5,647 nt of DNA from an uncultured Desulfobacca sp. GTDB lineage: Bacteria > Desulfobacterota > Desulfobaccia > Desulfobaccales > Desulfobaccaceae. The stretch covers positions 1-5,647 of the forward strand of contig CALGOE010000090.1 of the NCBI GenBank assembly GCA_937958145.1, given 5' to 3'. Each line of letters starts with the position of its first letter. The first letter of the stretch is position 1. Under the pieces are notes generated by a model. It ran no database searches. It was not told the DNA's origin and saw only the letters and a list, made by a program, of their open reading frames with translations. Positions 1-5,300 of this stretch are shown here, one piece after another. The position numbers were made by a program, and so were the translations under genes.

Positions 1-480
1 ATTGGCTTTCTCATCCCAATCCTTGCCGTAGTTTGCTTGCAGATAACAGGCCCGGTCCCGGTCCACCCGGGCGATGAGATCCCGGGCCCGCTCCCGATCC
101 AGGCTTTCCCGGACCATAATCCGTTCCAGGCGTACTTCCAGGGGAGCCACCAGACGCACTTTCAGGCAAAAAGGCACGTCCTGGAGCAGCAAATACGCGC
201 CCCGGCCGATGAGGACCACCCGGTCCGCCGCCGCATGGGTCAGGATCAGCGCCTCCAGGGCCGCCAGGTAGCCCCGATATTGCCAATCATGGCGTTCCCA
301 CAAGGTCGGGCACACCTCGTCCAATTCCCTCGCCGTCTGCCCCCACCGGCGGCCCAACTGATCCAGCTCCTGAAACAGCCGCTCTTTGTCCACATACTCA
401 TAGGATAGGCGCGCCGCCACCTGCCGGCCGATATCCCGCCCGCCGGCTCCATATTCCCGGGAAATCGCCAGAATGGCCAT
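1..480 (-). CDS. Cytidylate kinase-like family protein (3' end outside window)
   Basis: The first 160 codons are visible, open to the left edge with no stop. The start is the ATG at 480-478, beginning MAILAISREYGAGGRDIG. A GAGGAG ribosome-binding site lies at 494-489, inside the last codons of the upstream terC-family gene, and only two bases separate that gene's stop from this start, so translation is probably coupled. Recognisable features are the N-terminal nucleotide-binding loop SREYGAGGRDIG (residues 7-18), VVLIGRGAYLL (88-98), RLVAPLEVRLERI (109-121) and an Arg/Asp-rich lid-like stretch leading to VDRDRACYLQANYGKDW (139-155). This pattern fits the cytidylate-kinase-like family (Pfam Cytidylate_kin2), relatives of CMP kinase. 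The loop lacks the usual GKS/GKT Walker lysine, as I recall for this family. True substrates are mostly untested, so CMP phosphorylation is only one possibility. It is probably cytosolic, with no signal peptide or membrane segment visible. Confidence 0.85.
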   Translation of the reverse strand, partial: MAILAISREYGAGGRDIGRQVAARLSYEYVDKERLFQELDQLGRRWGQTARELDEVCPTLWERHDWQYRGYLAALEALILTHAAADRVVLIGRGAYLLLQDVPFCLKVRLVAPLEVRLERIMVRESLDRERARDLIARVDRDRACYLQANYGKDWDEKAN

Positions 481-482
481 AC

Positions 483-1235
483 TTATTGCTCCTCGGTCGG
501 CAGCGTCGTCACCTCGGCCGCAGCCAGGGCCGCAGCCTGTCTCGCCCGTCGAAATGTTAGCCAGATCCAGGCCTTGCCCGCCACAATGACCCCGATGGCA
601 AAAACCCCCTCCATGGTATATTTCAGCCAGGCCGGGGGAGCCAGCCAGGCGACCACCCAGGGATCCGTGAAAATCATTTCCGCTCCCACCCGGCCCAGGA
701 TAGCGGCCCCAATATAAATAATAATGGGATAGCGGTCCATCAACAACGACAGGAGGTTGCTGGTAAAAACGACCAGGGGGATGGAAAGGGCCAGGCCGAA
801 AAGCAGAAGGAAGAGATTGCCATGGGAGGCCCCGGCCACGGCCAGGACATTATCTGTGCTCATGGTAATGTCGGCCACCACGATCAGCCACATGGCCTGC
901 AGCAGGGTCTTGGCCTCTTTATCAACCTGCTCCGGGGCCCCCTCCACAAAAAGTTTGACCGCAATCCACAGGATCAAAACCCCACCGGCCAACTTAATAA
1001 ACTGGATGTCCAACAACTTGGCCACAAAAAAGGTCAGGACCACCCGCAGCAGCACCGCAGCCCCGGCCCCCAAAACAATCCCCCATTGCCGTTGTCGCCG
1101 CGGTAAAGATCGCACCGCCATGGCAATGACCACGGCATTGTCGCCGGCCAGGATGATGTCGATAATAATAATATTAAAAATGCCTAAAAAAAACTTCCAG
1201 TTTACTTGATCCAGACCCCAGGCTGCCAGGTCCAT
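483..1235 (-). CDS. TerC/YjbE-family integral membrane protein, probable metal ion exporter
   Basis: A 250-residue polytopic inner-membrane protein. About seven hydrophobic segments are visible, near residues 14-40, 52-74, 78-98, 113-133, 140-164, 170-187 and 206-226. Two copies of the TerC hallmark occur in separate helices: DIILAGDNAVVIA (26-38) and DITMSTDNVLAVAG (122-135). The acidic and Asn residues in these motifs are thought to line an ion path. Length and motifs fit the YjbE branch of the TerC family; characterised relatives in Bacillus (MeeF/MeeY) export manganese, and others are linked to tellurium resistance or metalation of secreted enzymes. Manganese export is therefore inference. 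The start is the ATG at 1235. Its ribosome-binding site is weak: only a G-run at 1248-1244, which can pair within a short hairpin. The C-terminal tail is Ala-rich and charged. It lies 68 bases after uppS and two bases before the kinase-like gene, so it is likely co-transcribed with both. Confidence 0.9.
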   Translation of the reverse strand: MDLAAWGLDQVNWKFFLGIFNIIIIDIILAGDNAVVIAMAVRSLPRRQRQWGIVLGAGAAVLLRVVLTFFVAKLLDIQFIKLAGGVLILWIAVKLFVEGAPEQVDKEAKTLLQAMWLIVVADITMSTDNVLAVAGASHGNLFLLLFGLALSIPLVVFTSNLLSLLMDRYPIIIYIGAAILGRVGAEMIFTDPWVVAWLAPPAWLKYTMEGVFAIGVIVAGKAWIWLTFRRARQAAALAAAEVTTLPTEEQ

Positions 1236-1241
1236 GGTTTG

Positions 1242-1265
1242 AACCCCCGGTTGGAACTACGGGTT
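1242..1265 (-). promoter_or_regulatory. Small inverted repeat over the weak ribosome-binding site of the terC-family gene
   Basis: In the mRNA sense, AACCC (1265-1261) can pair with GGGTT (1246-1242) across a 14-base loop. The right arm includes most of the G-run (1248-1244), which is the only ribosome-binding-like sequence before the ATG at 1235. Pairing would mask it and lower translation of the gene. The hairpin is short and has no U-tract, so it is not a terminator. Its function is inferred from position only. Confidence 0.25.
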
Positions 1266-1303
1266 ATGATTATTGTCCATCCTTGCACTTCTGCCACAGT
1301 TTG

Positions 1304-2059
1304 CTAAAGCTGGGCCTCGATCTGCTCCTGGGTCAGGCCGAAGCGGCGGTCGCGGCGTTGAAAATCCAACAAAGCAGCCAGAAATTCCTCTTCCCGAAAA
1401 TCCGGCCACAAGGTGTCGGTAAAATAAAGCTCAGTGTACGCTAATTGCCACAGGAGGAAATTGCTGATGCGATGTTCGCCGCTGGTGCGGATAAGCAGGT
1501 CAGGGTCGGGGAGATCTTTGGTGTAGAGGTGTTGGGCGAAAAGCTCCCGGTCGATGTCCTCGGGAGTCAGTAGTCCGGCCCGGACTTTGGCGGCCAGTTG
1601 TCTGGCTGCCAGGACGATTTCACTGCGGGCCCCGTAGCTGAGGGCCAGGGTCAGAGTCAGGGCCTGGCCGCCGCCGGTGGCCGCCGTCGTTGCCGCCAGC
1701 TGTCGCTGGATCTTGGCCGGCAGCCTGCTCAGGTCGCCGATGGCCCGGAAAGCGATCTGGTTCTCCACCATCTCGGCGATCTCTTGCTGCAAATAGCGGC
1801 CCAGGAGTTGCATGAGGGCCTGGACCTCCAACGGCGGCCGCTGCCAATTTTCTTCCGAAAAGGCATAGAGGGTGAGATACGCCACCCCCACTTCCCGGCA
1901 GAGACGCACCACGGTGCGGACCGATTCGGCCCCCTCCTGGTGCCCCCGGATGCGACTGAGGCCCCGGCGTTGGGCCCAGCGGCCGTTGCCGTCCATAATA
2001 ATGGCCACATGCCGGGGAAGGCGGTCAGGGTCCAACTTTTGGCGAAGTCCGGCGCTCAT
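1304..2059 (-). CDS. uppS: Isoprenyl transferase / undecaprenyl diphosphate synthase
   Basis: Condenses farnesyl diphosphate with isopentenyl diphosphate in cis to make the C55 lipid carrier for peptidoglycan and surface polysaccharides; a cytosolic, membrane-associated homodimer. Counting from the ATG at 2059 (251 aa), the signature HVAIIMDGNGRWA holds the catalytic Asp23. His40, Ser68 and Glu70 (in AFSEENW), Arg191 and Arg197 (in RTSGEHRIS) and Glu210 match the substrate- and Mg-binding residues of the E. coli enzyme. The C-terminal LYFTDTLWPDF is also typical. Start choice: a TTG at 2122 would add 21 residues with no family resemblance and has an AGG directly abutting it rather than a spaced ribosome-binding site. 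The ATG at 2059 gives the usual 16 or so residues before HVAII, although its own ribosome-binding site is also poor. It follows frr in the standard order, but cdsA and dxr, frequent next genes, are absent. Confidence 0.96.
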   Translation of the reverse strand: MSAGLRQKLDPDRLPRHVAIIMDGNGRWAQRRGLSRIRGHQEGAESVRTVVRLCREVGVAYLTLYAFSEENWQRPPLEVQALMQLLGRYLQQEIAEMVENQIAFRAIGDLSRLPAKIQRQLAATTAATGGGQALTLTLALSYGARSEIVLAARQLAAKVRAGLLTPEDIDRELFAQHLYTKDLPDPDLLIRTSGEHRISNFLLWQLAYTELYFTDTLWPDFREEEFLAALLDFQRRDRRFGLTQEQIEAQL

Positions 2060-2143
2060 AAGCTGATAATCCAGAATTTTCTTGCCCTGGTGCCGCCAGG
2101 TCTGGCCGCCACTGCTGGCCAACCTCGGGCCATCGGGCCTTGA
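2056..2143 (-). other. frr-uppS junction: overlapping 25-codon frame ending in ATGA at the uppS start
   Basis: Between the frr stop (2146-2144) and the preferred uppS ATG (2059) there is a second, out-of-frame reading frame. It starts at the ATG at 2133, preceded by AAGG four bases upstream. It runs for 25 codons (MARGWPAVAARPGG...FWIISL) and stops with the TGA at 2058-2056, which overlaps the uppS ATG as ATGA. This arrangement is typical of translational coupling, where a ribosome ending one frame restarts on the next, and it could explain how uppS starts without a good ribosome-binding site. The peptide matches no family I know, and chance is a real alternative. Confidence 0.3.
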
Positions 2144-2701
2144 TCAGAAGGACATGATCTCCTTTTCTTTGTCGGCGGCCAGGGAATCCAGTTTCTTGAT
2201 GTAATCATCGGTGATCTTTTGGACCTCTTCCTGGGCCTTGAACGCCTCGTCCTCGGAGAGCATTTTTTCCTTCTTCAATTCTTTAAACTGTTCGTTGGCC
2301 TCCCGCCGCAGGTTGCGCAGGGCTACCTTGCTTTCTTCCGTCATTTTTTTAATGGCTTTAACCAACTCTTTGCGGCGCTCAGTGGTCAGGGGCGGGATGG
2401 GAATGCGGATGATCTTGCCGTCGTTGCTGGGCGTCAGGCCCAGATCAGAGCGAAGGATCGCCTTTTCCACCTCCGTCAACAGGCTCGTGTCCCAGGGCTG
2501 GATAGTAAGCAGGCGGGGTTCTGGTGCCGCCAGGGAAGCCACCTGGCTCAGGGGCATGGCACTGCCGTAAGCCTCCACTTTGATGCCCTCCAACAGTGCC
2601 ACCGAAGCCCGGCCGGTGCGAATCCGGGCAAAATCCTGCCCCAGAACCTCCAGGGCACGATCCATCTTGCGTTTCATTTCCGCAATGACTTCAGCTTTCA
2701 T
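2144..2701 (-). CDS. frr: Ribosome recycling factor (RRF)
   Basis: Works with EF-G to split the post-termination 70S ribosome into subunits. From the ATG at 2701 the product is 185 residues, the same length as E. coli RRF. Conserved features are RTGRAS (28-33), the beta-rich domain II around residues 34-103, LTTERRKELVK (105-115), RNLRREA (129-135) and the C-terminal helix ending KEKEIMSF. An upstream in-frame ATG at 2737 would add 12 residues foreign to the family. The 2701 start instead has GGAGGG at 2715-2710, eight bases away, so it is preferred. The start lies inside the end of pyrH, with an 11-base overlap, implying translational coupling. The stop is TGA, and the frame stays open past it into uppS. 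Confidence 0.97.
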   Translation of the reverse strand: MKAEVIAEMKRKMDRALEVLGQDFARIRTGRASVALLEGIKVEAYGSAMPLSQVASLAAPEPRLLTIQPWDTSLLTEVEKAILRSDLGLTPSNDGKIIRIPIPPLTTERRKELVKAIKKMTEESKVALRNLRREANEQFKELKKEKMLSEDEAFKAQEEVQKITDDYIKKLDSLAADKEKEIMSF

Positions 2702-3428
2702 AGATCTCTCCCTCCACCACCGTGCCGATCTCTTCACCCAGGATGAGCCGCTTCATGTTGCCAGGCGCTAACAGTTTAAAAACGATGATAGGCAGATGTT
2801 GTTCCAGGGCCATGGTCACCGCCGTGGTATCCATTACCTTCAGGCCGCGCTGCACAACGTCCATATACCCCAGACGGTGGAATTTTCGGGCCGCCGGATC
2901 CAGCATGGGGTCCCGGTCATAAACCCCGTCCACCTTGGTCCCCTTCAGCAGGGCCTGGGCGCCGATCTCCGTGGCCCGGAGCGCCGCGGCGGTATCCGTG
3001 GTAAAAAACGGGTTGCCGGTGCCGGCAGCAAAAATCACCACCCGACCCTTTTCCATGTGGCGGATGGCCCGCCGGCGGATGTACGGTTCCGCCACCTGCC
3101 GCATGGAGATGGCCGACATGACCCGCACCTGGGCCCCTTCTTTTTCCAGCGCATCCTGGAGGGCCAGGGAATTAATAACCGTGGCCAACATCCCCATGTA
3201 GTCGGCCTGGGCCCGGTCCATCTCCTGGGCGCTGGCAGCCACACCCCGAAAGATGTTGCCGCCCCCGATAACCACCCCGATCTGGACTCGGAGATCCCAG
3301 ACCTCTTTGATCTCCCGGGCCACCGCCCGGACCGTCTGCGGACACAGGCCAAACTTCTGCTCCCCGGCCATGGCCTCGCCGCTCAGTTTCAACAAGATGC
3401 GCTGGTAAATGGGCTGCTCGCTCGCCAC
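2691..3428 (-). CDS. pyrH: UMP kinase (uridylate kinase)
   Basis: Phosphorylates UMP to UDP with ATP, in the de novo pyrimidine pathway; bacterial enzymes are cytosolic hexamers of the amino acid kinase fold, usually activated by GTP and inhibited by UTP. The product is 245 residues, close to the E. coli 241. Visible motifs are ILLKLSGEAM with the catalytic Lys14 (11-20), GVVIGGGNIFRG (51-62), the UMP-binding GTGNPFFTTDTAAALR (136-151) and TKVDGVYD (164-171). The start is a GTG at 3428, supported by AAGGGG at 3441-3436 with seven bases between. No ATG precedes the conserved KLSGEA segment. It lies 51 bases after tsf and overlaps frr by 11 bases. Confidence 0.97.
   Translation of the reverse strand: MASEQPIYQRILLKLSGEAMAGEQKFGLCPQTVRAVAREIKEVWDLRVQIGVVIGGGNIFRGVAASAQEMDRAQADYMGMLATVINSLALQDALEKEGAQVRVMSAISMRQVAEPYIRRRAIRHMEKGRVVIFAAGTGNPFFTTDTAAALRATEIGAQALLKGTKVDGVYDRDPMLDPAARKFHRLGYMDVVQRGLKVMDTTAVTMALEQHLPIIVFKLLAPGNMKRLILGEEIGTVVEGEIYES
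2702..2715 (-). promoter_or_regulatory. Ribosome-binding site for frr inside the pyrH coding end
   Basis: GGAGGG at 2715-2710 stands eight bases before the ATG at 2701, within the last codons of pyrH. It decides between this start and the in-frame ATG at 2737, and shows that frr translation begins before pyrH translation has finished. Confidence 0.7.
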
Positions 3429-3441
3429 TGGGATACCCCTT
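3426..3441 (-). promoter_or_regulatory. Ribosome-binding site and GTG start of pyrH
   Basis: AAGGGG (3441-3436) lies seven bases before the GTG (3428-3426). The signal fixes a non-ATG start that gives a protein aligning with the family from its N-terminus. The rest of the 51-base tsf-pyrH spacer shows no terminator-like hairpin with a U-tract. Confidence 0.65.
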
Positions 3442-3479
3442 GCGGTCTGGCTCCACCGGCCCCGGCACCTCGGGCTCGA

Positions 3480-4076
3480 TTAATTGGCCCCCAACTGGTA
3501 CCGGATAAAACGGCGAATGATAATATTTTCCCCGGTTTTGGCCCGCATTTCGTTGAGATAATCCTGGACCGTGATCTCTGGGTTCTTGACGTATTGCTGC
3601 TCCAGGAGACAGACCTCGCTGAAAAATTTCTTCAGCCGGCCCTCCACCATTTTTTCCAATACTTTTTCGGGCTTGCCCGATTCCCGGGCCTGGGCCATGA
3701 GAATGGCCTTTTCCTTTTCCACCAGTTCGGGGTCCAGGTCTTCCCGCCCCACCGCCACGGGATTGGCCGCGGCGATCTGCATGGCCAGATTTTTGGCAAA
3801 ATCATGAAACTCGGGGGTTTTGGCCACAAAATCGGTCTCGCAGTTGACCTCTACCATGACCCCTAATTTGCCGCCCGTATGGATATACGACATGATGACC
3901 CCCTCGCTGGCCACCCGATCGGCCCGCTTCCGGGCCACAGCCAGGCCTTTTTCCCGCAGATAAACGATGGCCTTTTCCAGATCACCGTTGGTTTCCTTGA
4001 GGGCTTTCTTGCAATCCATCATGCCGGCATTGGTTTTATCCCGTAACTCTTTGACTTTTTCTGCAGTAATTTCCAA
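3480..4076 (-). CDS. tsf: Elongation factor Ts (short form)
   Basis: Guanine-nucleotide exchange factor that releases GDP from EF-Tu. The start is a TTG at 4076, giving (M)EITAEKVKELRDKTNAGMM. AAGGAGG at 4091-4085 sits eight bases upstream, and the E. coli protein begins MAEITASLVKEL, so the site and the homology agree. The open frame continues upstream into rpsB, including an ATG at 4322, but that extension would overlap the rpsB end and is not family-like. At 198 residues it is much shorter than E. coli EF-Ts (283) and close to the Thermus type. The N-terminal UBA-like domain (about 1-55, with TNAGMMDCKKAL) is intact. The EF-Tu-contacting TDFV (81-84) is present in NCETDFVAKT. The C-terminus GENIIIRRFIRYQLG is typical. 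It follows rpsB, as in most bacteria. Confidence 0.97.
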   Translation of the reverse strand: MEITAEKVKELRDKTNAGMMDCKKALKETNGDLEKAIVYLREKGLAVARKRADRVASEGVIMSYIHTGGKLGVMVEVNCETDFVAKTPEFHDFAKNLAMQIAAANPVAVGREDLDPELVEKEKAILMAQARESGKPEKVLEKMVEGRLKKFFSEVCLLEQQYVKNPEITVQDYLNEMRAKTGENIIIRRFIRYQLGAN

Positions 4077-4091
4077 AACGCAATCCTCCTT
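4074..4091 (-). promoter_or_regulatory. Strong ribosome-binding site and TTG start of tsf
   Basis: AAGGAGG (4091-4085) is a near-perfect anti-Shine-Dalgarno complement, followed after eight bases by TTG (4076-4074). No ATG or GTG in frame lies nearby. A strong binding site paired with the weak TTG codon sets the start of this highly expressed factor. Confidence 0.75.
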
Positions 4092-4150
4092 ACCTGCGCC
4101 CGGCGACAAGGCGGCACCTTCCCCTGCCAACGCCCGGTCCTTCATCGCCA

Positions 4151-4160
4151 ACGGCGCCGT
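4151..4160. repeat. 10-bp perfect palindrome in the rpsB-tsf spacer
   Basis: ACGGCGCCGT reads the same on both strands. It sits in the 112-base spacer between the rpsB stop and the tsf start. That spacer has no U-tract, so a rho-independent terminator is unlikely. The palindrome could be part of a weak RNA fold or a processing or attenuation site that tunes rpsB against tsf levels, but GC-rich DNA gives such palindromes by chance. Confidence 0.3.
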
Positions 4161-4188
4161 ACCCTGCCAGATCTCTCTTTGACAGGAT

Positions 4189-5028
4189 TTATTCCTGATA
4201 TTCGGCCGCGCTGCCCGTGGCCGCCGCCTCCACTTCGCCCGGCAACTCCAGTTCATCGGGGCTGATGGCCGCGTAGGCGGTTTCTTCGGCTGGAGCCATC
4301 GCTTCCTCCTGTTCCTTGTCACTCAGGGCCTGGAGGCGCTCCTGCCGCAGGGCCAACCCCTGGCTGCAGGCCTGGGCAATCCGGGAAGTAATCAGGCGGA
4401 TGGCCCGGATGGCATCGTCATTGCCCGGAATCACATAATCAATCTCCGTGGGGTCGCAGTTGCTGTCCACAATGGCCACCACCGGTATGTTCATCTTCCG
4501 GGCTTCTTTGACGGCGATATTTTCCTTATGGGGATCGACGATGAAGACCATGTCCGGCAAACCGTTCATGTCTTTGATGCCGCCCAGAGACTTGTCCAGT
4601 TTGGCGGCTTTCTTCTCCATCATCAGGATTTCTTTTTTGGGAAAACGCTTCAGACTGCCGTCTTCCTTCATGCGCTCAAAGGTTTTCAACTTATCAATGG
4701 ATTTCTTGATGGTCTGAAAATTGGTGAGCATGCCGCCCAGCCAGCGATGGTTCACATAATACATCTGACAGCGCCGGGCCTCTTCATAAATGGCATCCTG
4801 AGCCTGCTTCTTGGTCCCGACAAACAACATCTTGCCACCGTCGGCAACCCGATTCATGACAAAATCATAGGCCACCTTAAACAGTTGCACCGTCTTCTGC
4901 AAATCGATAATATAAATGCCATTGCGGGCGCCAAAAATAAAGGGCTTCATCTTGGGGTTCCAACGCCGGGTCTGATGCCCGAAATGGACCCCCGCTTCCA
5001 ACAACTCTTTCATGGTAATGGTTGACAT
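4189..5028 (-). CDS. rpsB: 30S ribosomal protein uS2
   Basis: A late-assembling 30S protein needed to recruit bS1 and to position mRNA at initiation. The 279-residue product starts at the ATG at 5028, with GAGGAG at 5040-5035 six bases upstream. Family signatures are GVHFGHQTRRWNP (13-25), RWLGGMLTNF (95-104), PDMVFIVDP (158-166) and DPTEIDYVIPGNDDAIRAI (192-210). The conserved body ends near residue 230. It is followed by an acidic, Ala- and Glu-rich tail of about 45 residues that is longer than in E. coli (241 aa) and probably flexible. It is the first gene of the operon, and in E. coli this gene is autoregulated by S2 through its 5' leader. A comparable leader may exist here at 5041-5100. 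Confidence 0.98.
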   Translation of the reverse strand: MSTITMKELLEAGVHFGHQTRRWNPKMKPFIFGARNGIYIIDLQKTVQLFKVAYDFVMNRVADGGKMLFVGTKKQAQDAIYEEARRCQMYYVNHRWLGGMLTNFQTIKKSIDKLKTFERMKEDGSLKRFPKKEILMMEKKAAKLDKSLGGIKDMNGLPDMVFIVDPHKENIAVKEARKMNIPVVAIVDSNCDPTEIDYVIPGNDDAIRAIRLITSRIAQACSQGLALRQERLQALSDKEQEEAMAPAEETAYAAISPDELELPGEVEAAATGSAAEYQE

Positions 5029-5040
5029 ACCGAACTCCTC

Positions 5041-5100
5041 TTACTAGTTTTTTGCCGCCGTCCCGGCTGCCACCGGATCAACCTGCCAGGCAGGCACTAG
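5041..5100 (-). promoter_or_regulatory. Inverted-repeat-rich 5' leader of rpsB, candidate uS2 autoregulatory element
   Basis: Read as mRNA, CUAGU (5100-5096) pairs with ACUAG (5048-5044). GCC just inside (5095-5093) can pair with GGC (5056-5054), leaving a bulged A-tract. Enclosed are a CCUGC/GCAGG hairpin (5094-5090 with 5086-5082), which competes with that inner GCC pairing, and either GCCG/CGGC (5067-5064 with 5060-5057) or CCGG/CCGG. The outer stem ends three bases before the GAGGAG ribosome-binding site, where a bound protein could block initiation. The pairs are seen by eye only. Autoregulation is inferred from the known behaviour of rpsB leaders in gammaproteobacteria. No U-tract follows, so it is not an intrinsic terminator. 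Confidence 0.35.
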
Positions 5101-5135
5101 CCCGGCCCACCGGAACGTGTGAATTTAAACAAATT

Positions 5136-5164
5136 TATTTATCACGCCCATGCATTTCTGGCAA
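5136..5164 (-). promoter_or_regulatory. Candidate sigma70-type promoter of the rpsB operon
   Basis: On the minus strand TTGCCA (5164-5159, five of six to TTGACA) is followed after 17 bases by TAAATA (5141-5136); GATAAA (5143-5138) is an alternative -10 with 15-base spacing. It lies in the only AT-rich patch of the intergenic region. It would start transcription near 5128, giving a leader of about 100 bases. The -10 match is only moderate. Confidence 0.4.
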
Positions 5165-5172
5165 GCCAAAAG

Positions 5173-5201
5173 TTGGCAGCCGCCGCCGGCGCTCATAAAA
5201 A
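5173..5201 (+). promoter_or_regulatory. Candidate sigma70-type promoter for the divergent exported-protein gene
   Basis: TTGGCA (5173-5178, five of six to consensus) is separated by 17 bases from TAAAAA (5196-5201, four of six). It points towards the gene starting at 5301 and would leave a leader of about 90 bases. Its -35 box is eight bases from the -35 box of the opposite candidate promoter, so the two would be back to back. Confidence 0.35.
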
Positions 5202-5300
5202 CGCCGCCGTGAGCCGATGTCCTCACCACCAGGTCCGCCTTCACACCGTCCCGGTTCACCCCGGCCCTGGTTTTGCCATCACCCCGAAAGATAACTCGTG

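Noticed and set aside
483..1235. Plus-strand open frames opposite the terC-family gene (for example 757-1209)
   Set aside because: They are complements of a gene with clear family motifs and membrane segments, and they have no protein-like features.
1236..1303. Manganese (yybP-ykoY) riboswitch before the terC-family gene
   Set aside because: Some relatives of this family are controlled by this riboswitch, but the spacer is only 68 bases and I could not find its conserved loop sequences.
2796..3866. Long plus-strand open frame (356 codons) opposite pyrH and tsf
   Set aside because: It is antisense to two clearly conserved genes and spans their spacer. Its composition is His/Pro/Gly-rich, as expected from the complement of G+C-rich coding DNA, and it has no recognisable domain.
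4077..4322. N-terminally extended EF-Ts from the ATG at 4322
   Set aside because: It would overlap the rpsB end out of frame and add about 82 non-homologous residues, while the TTG at 4076 has a strong ribosome-binding site and matches the family N-terminus.
5082..5094. CCTGCCTGGCAGG hairpin as a transcription terminator
   Set aside because: The stem is short and no T-run follows on either strand; it is better viewed as part of the rpsB leader.
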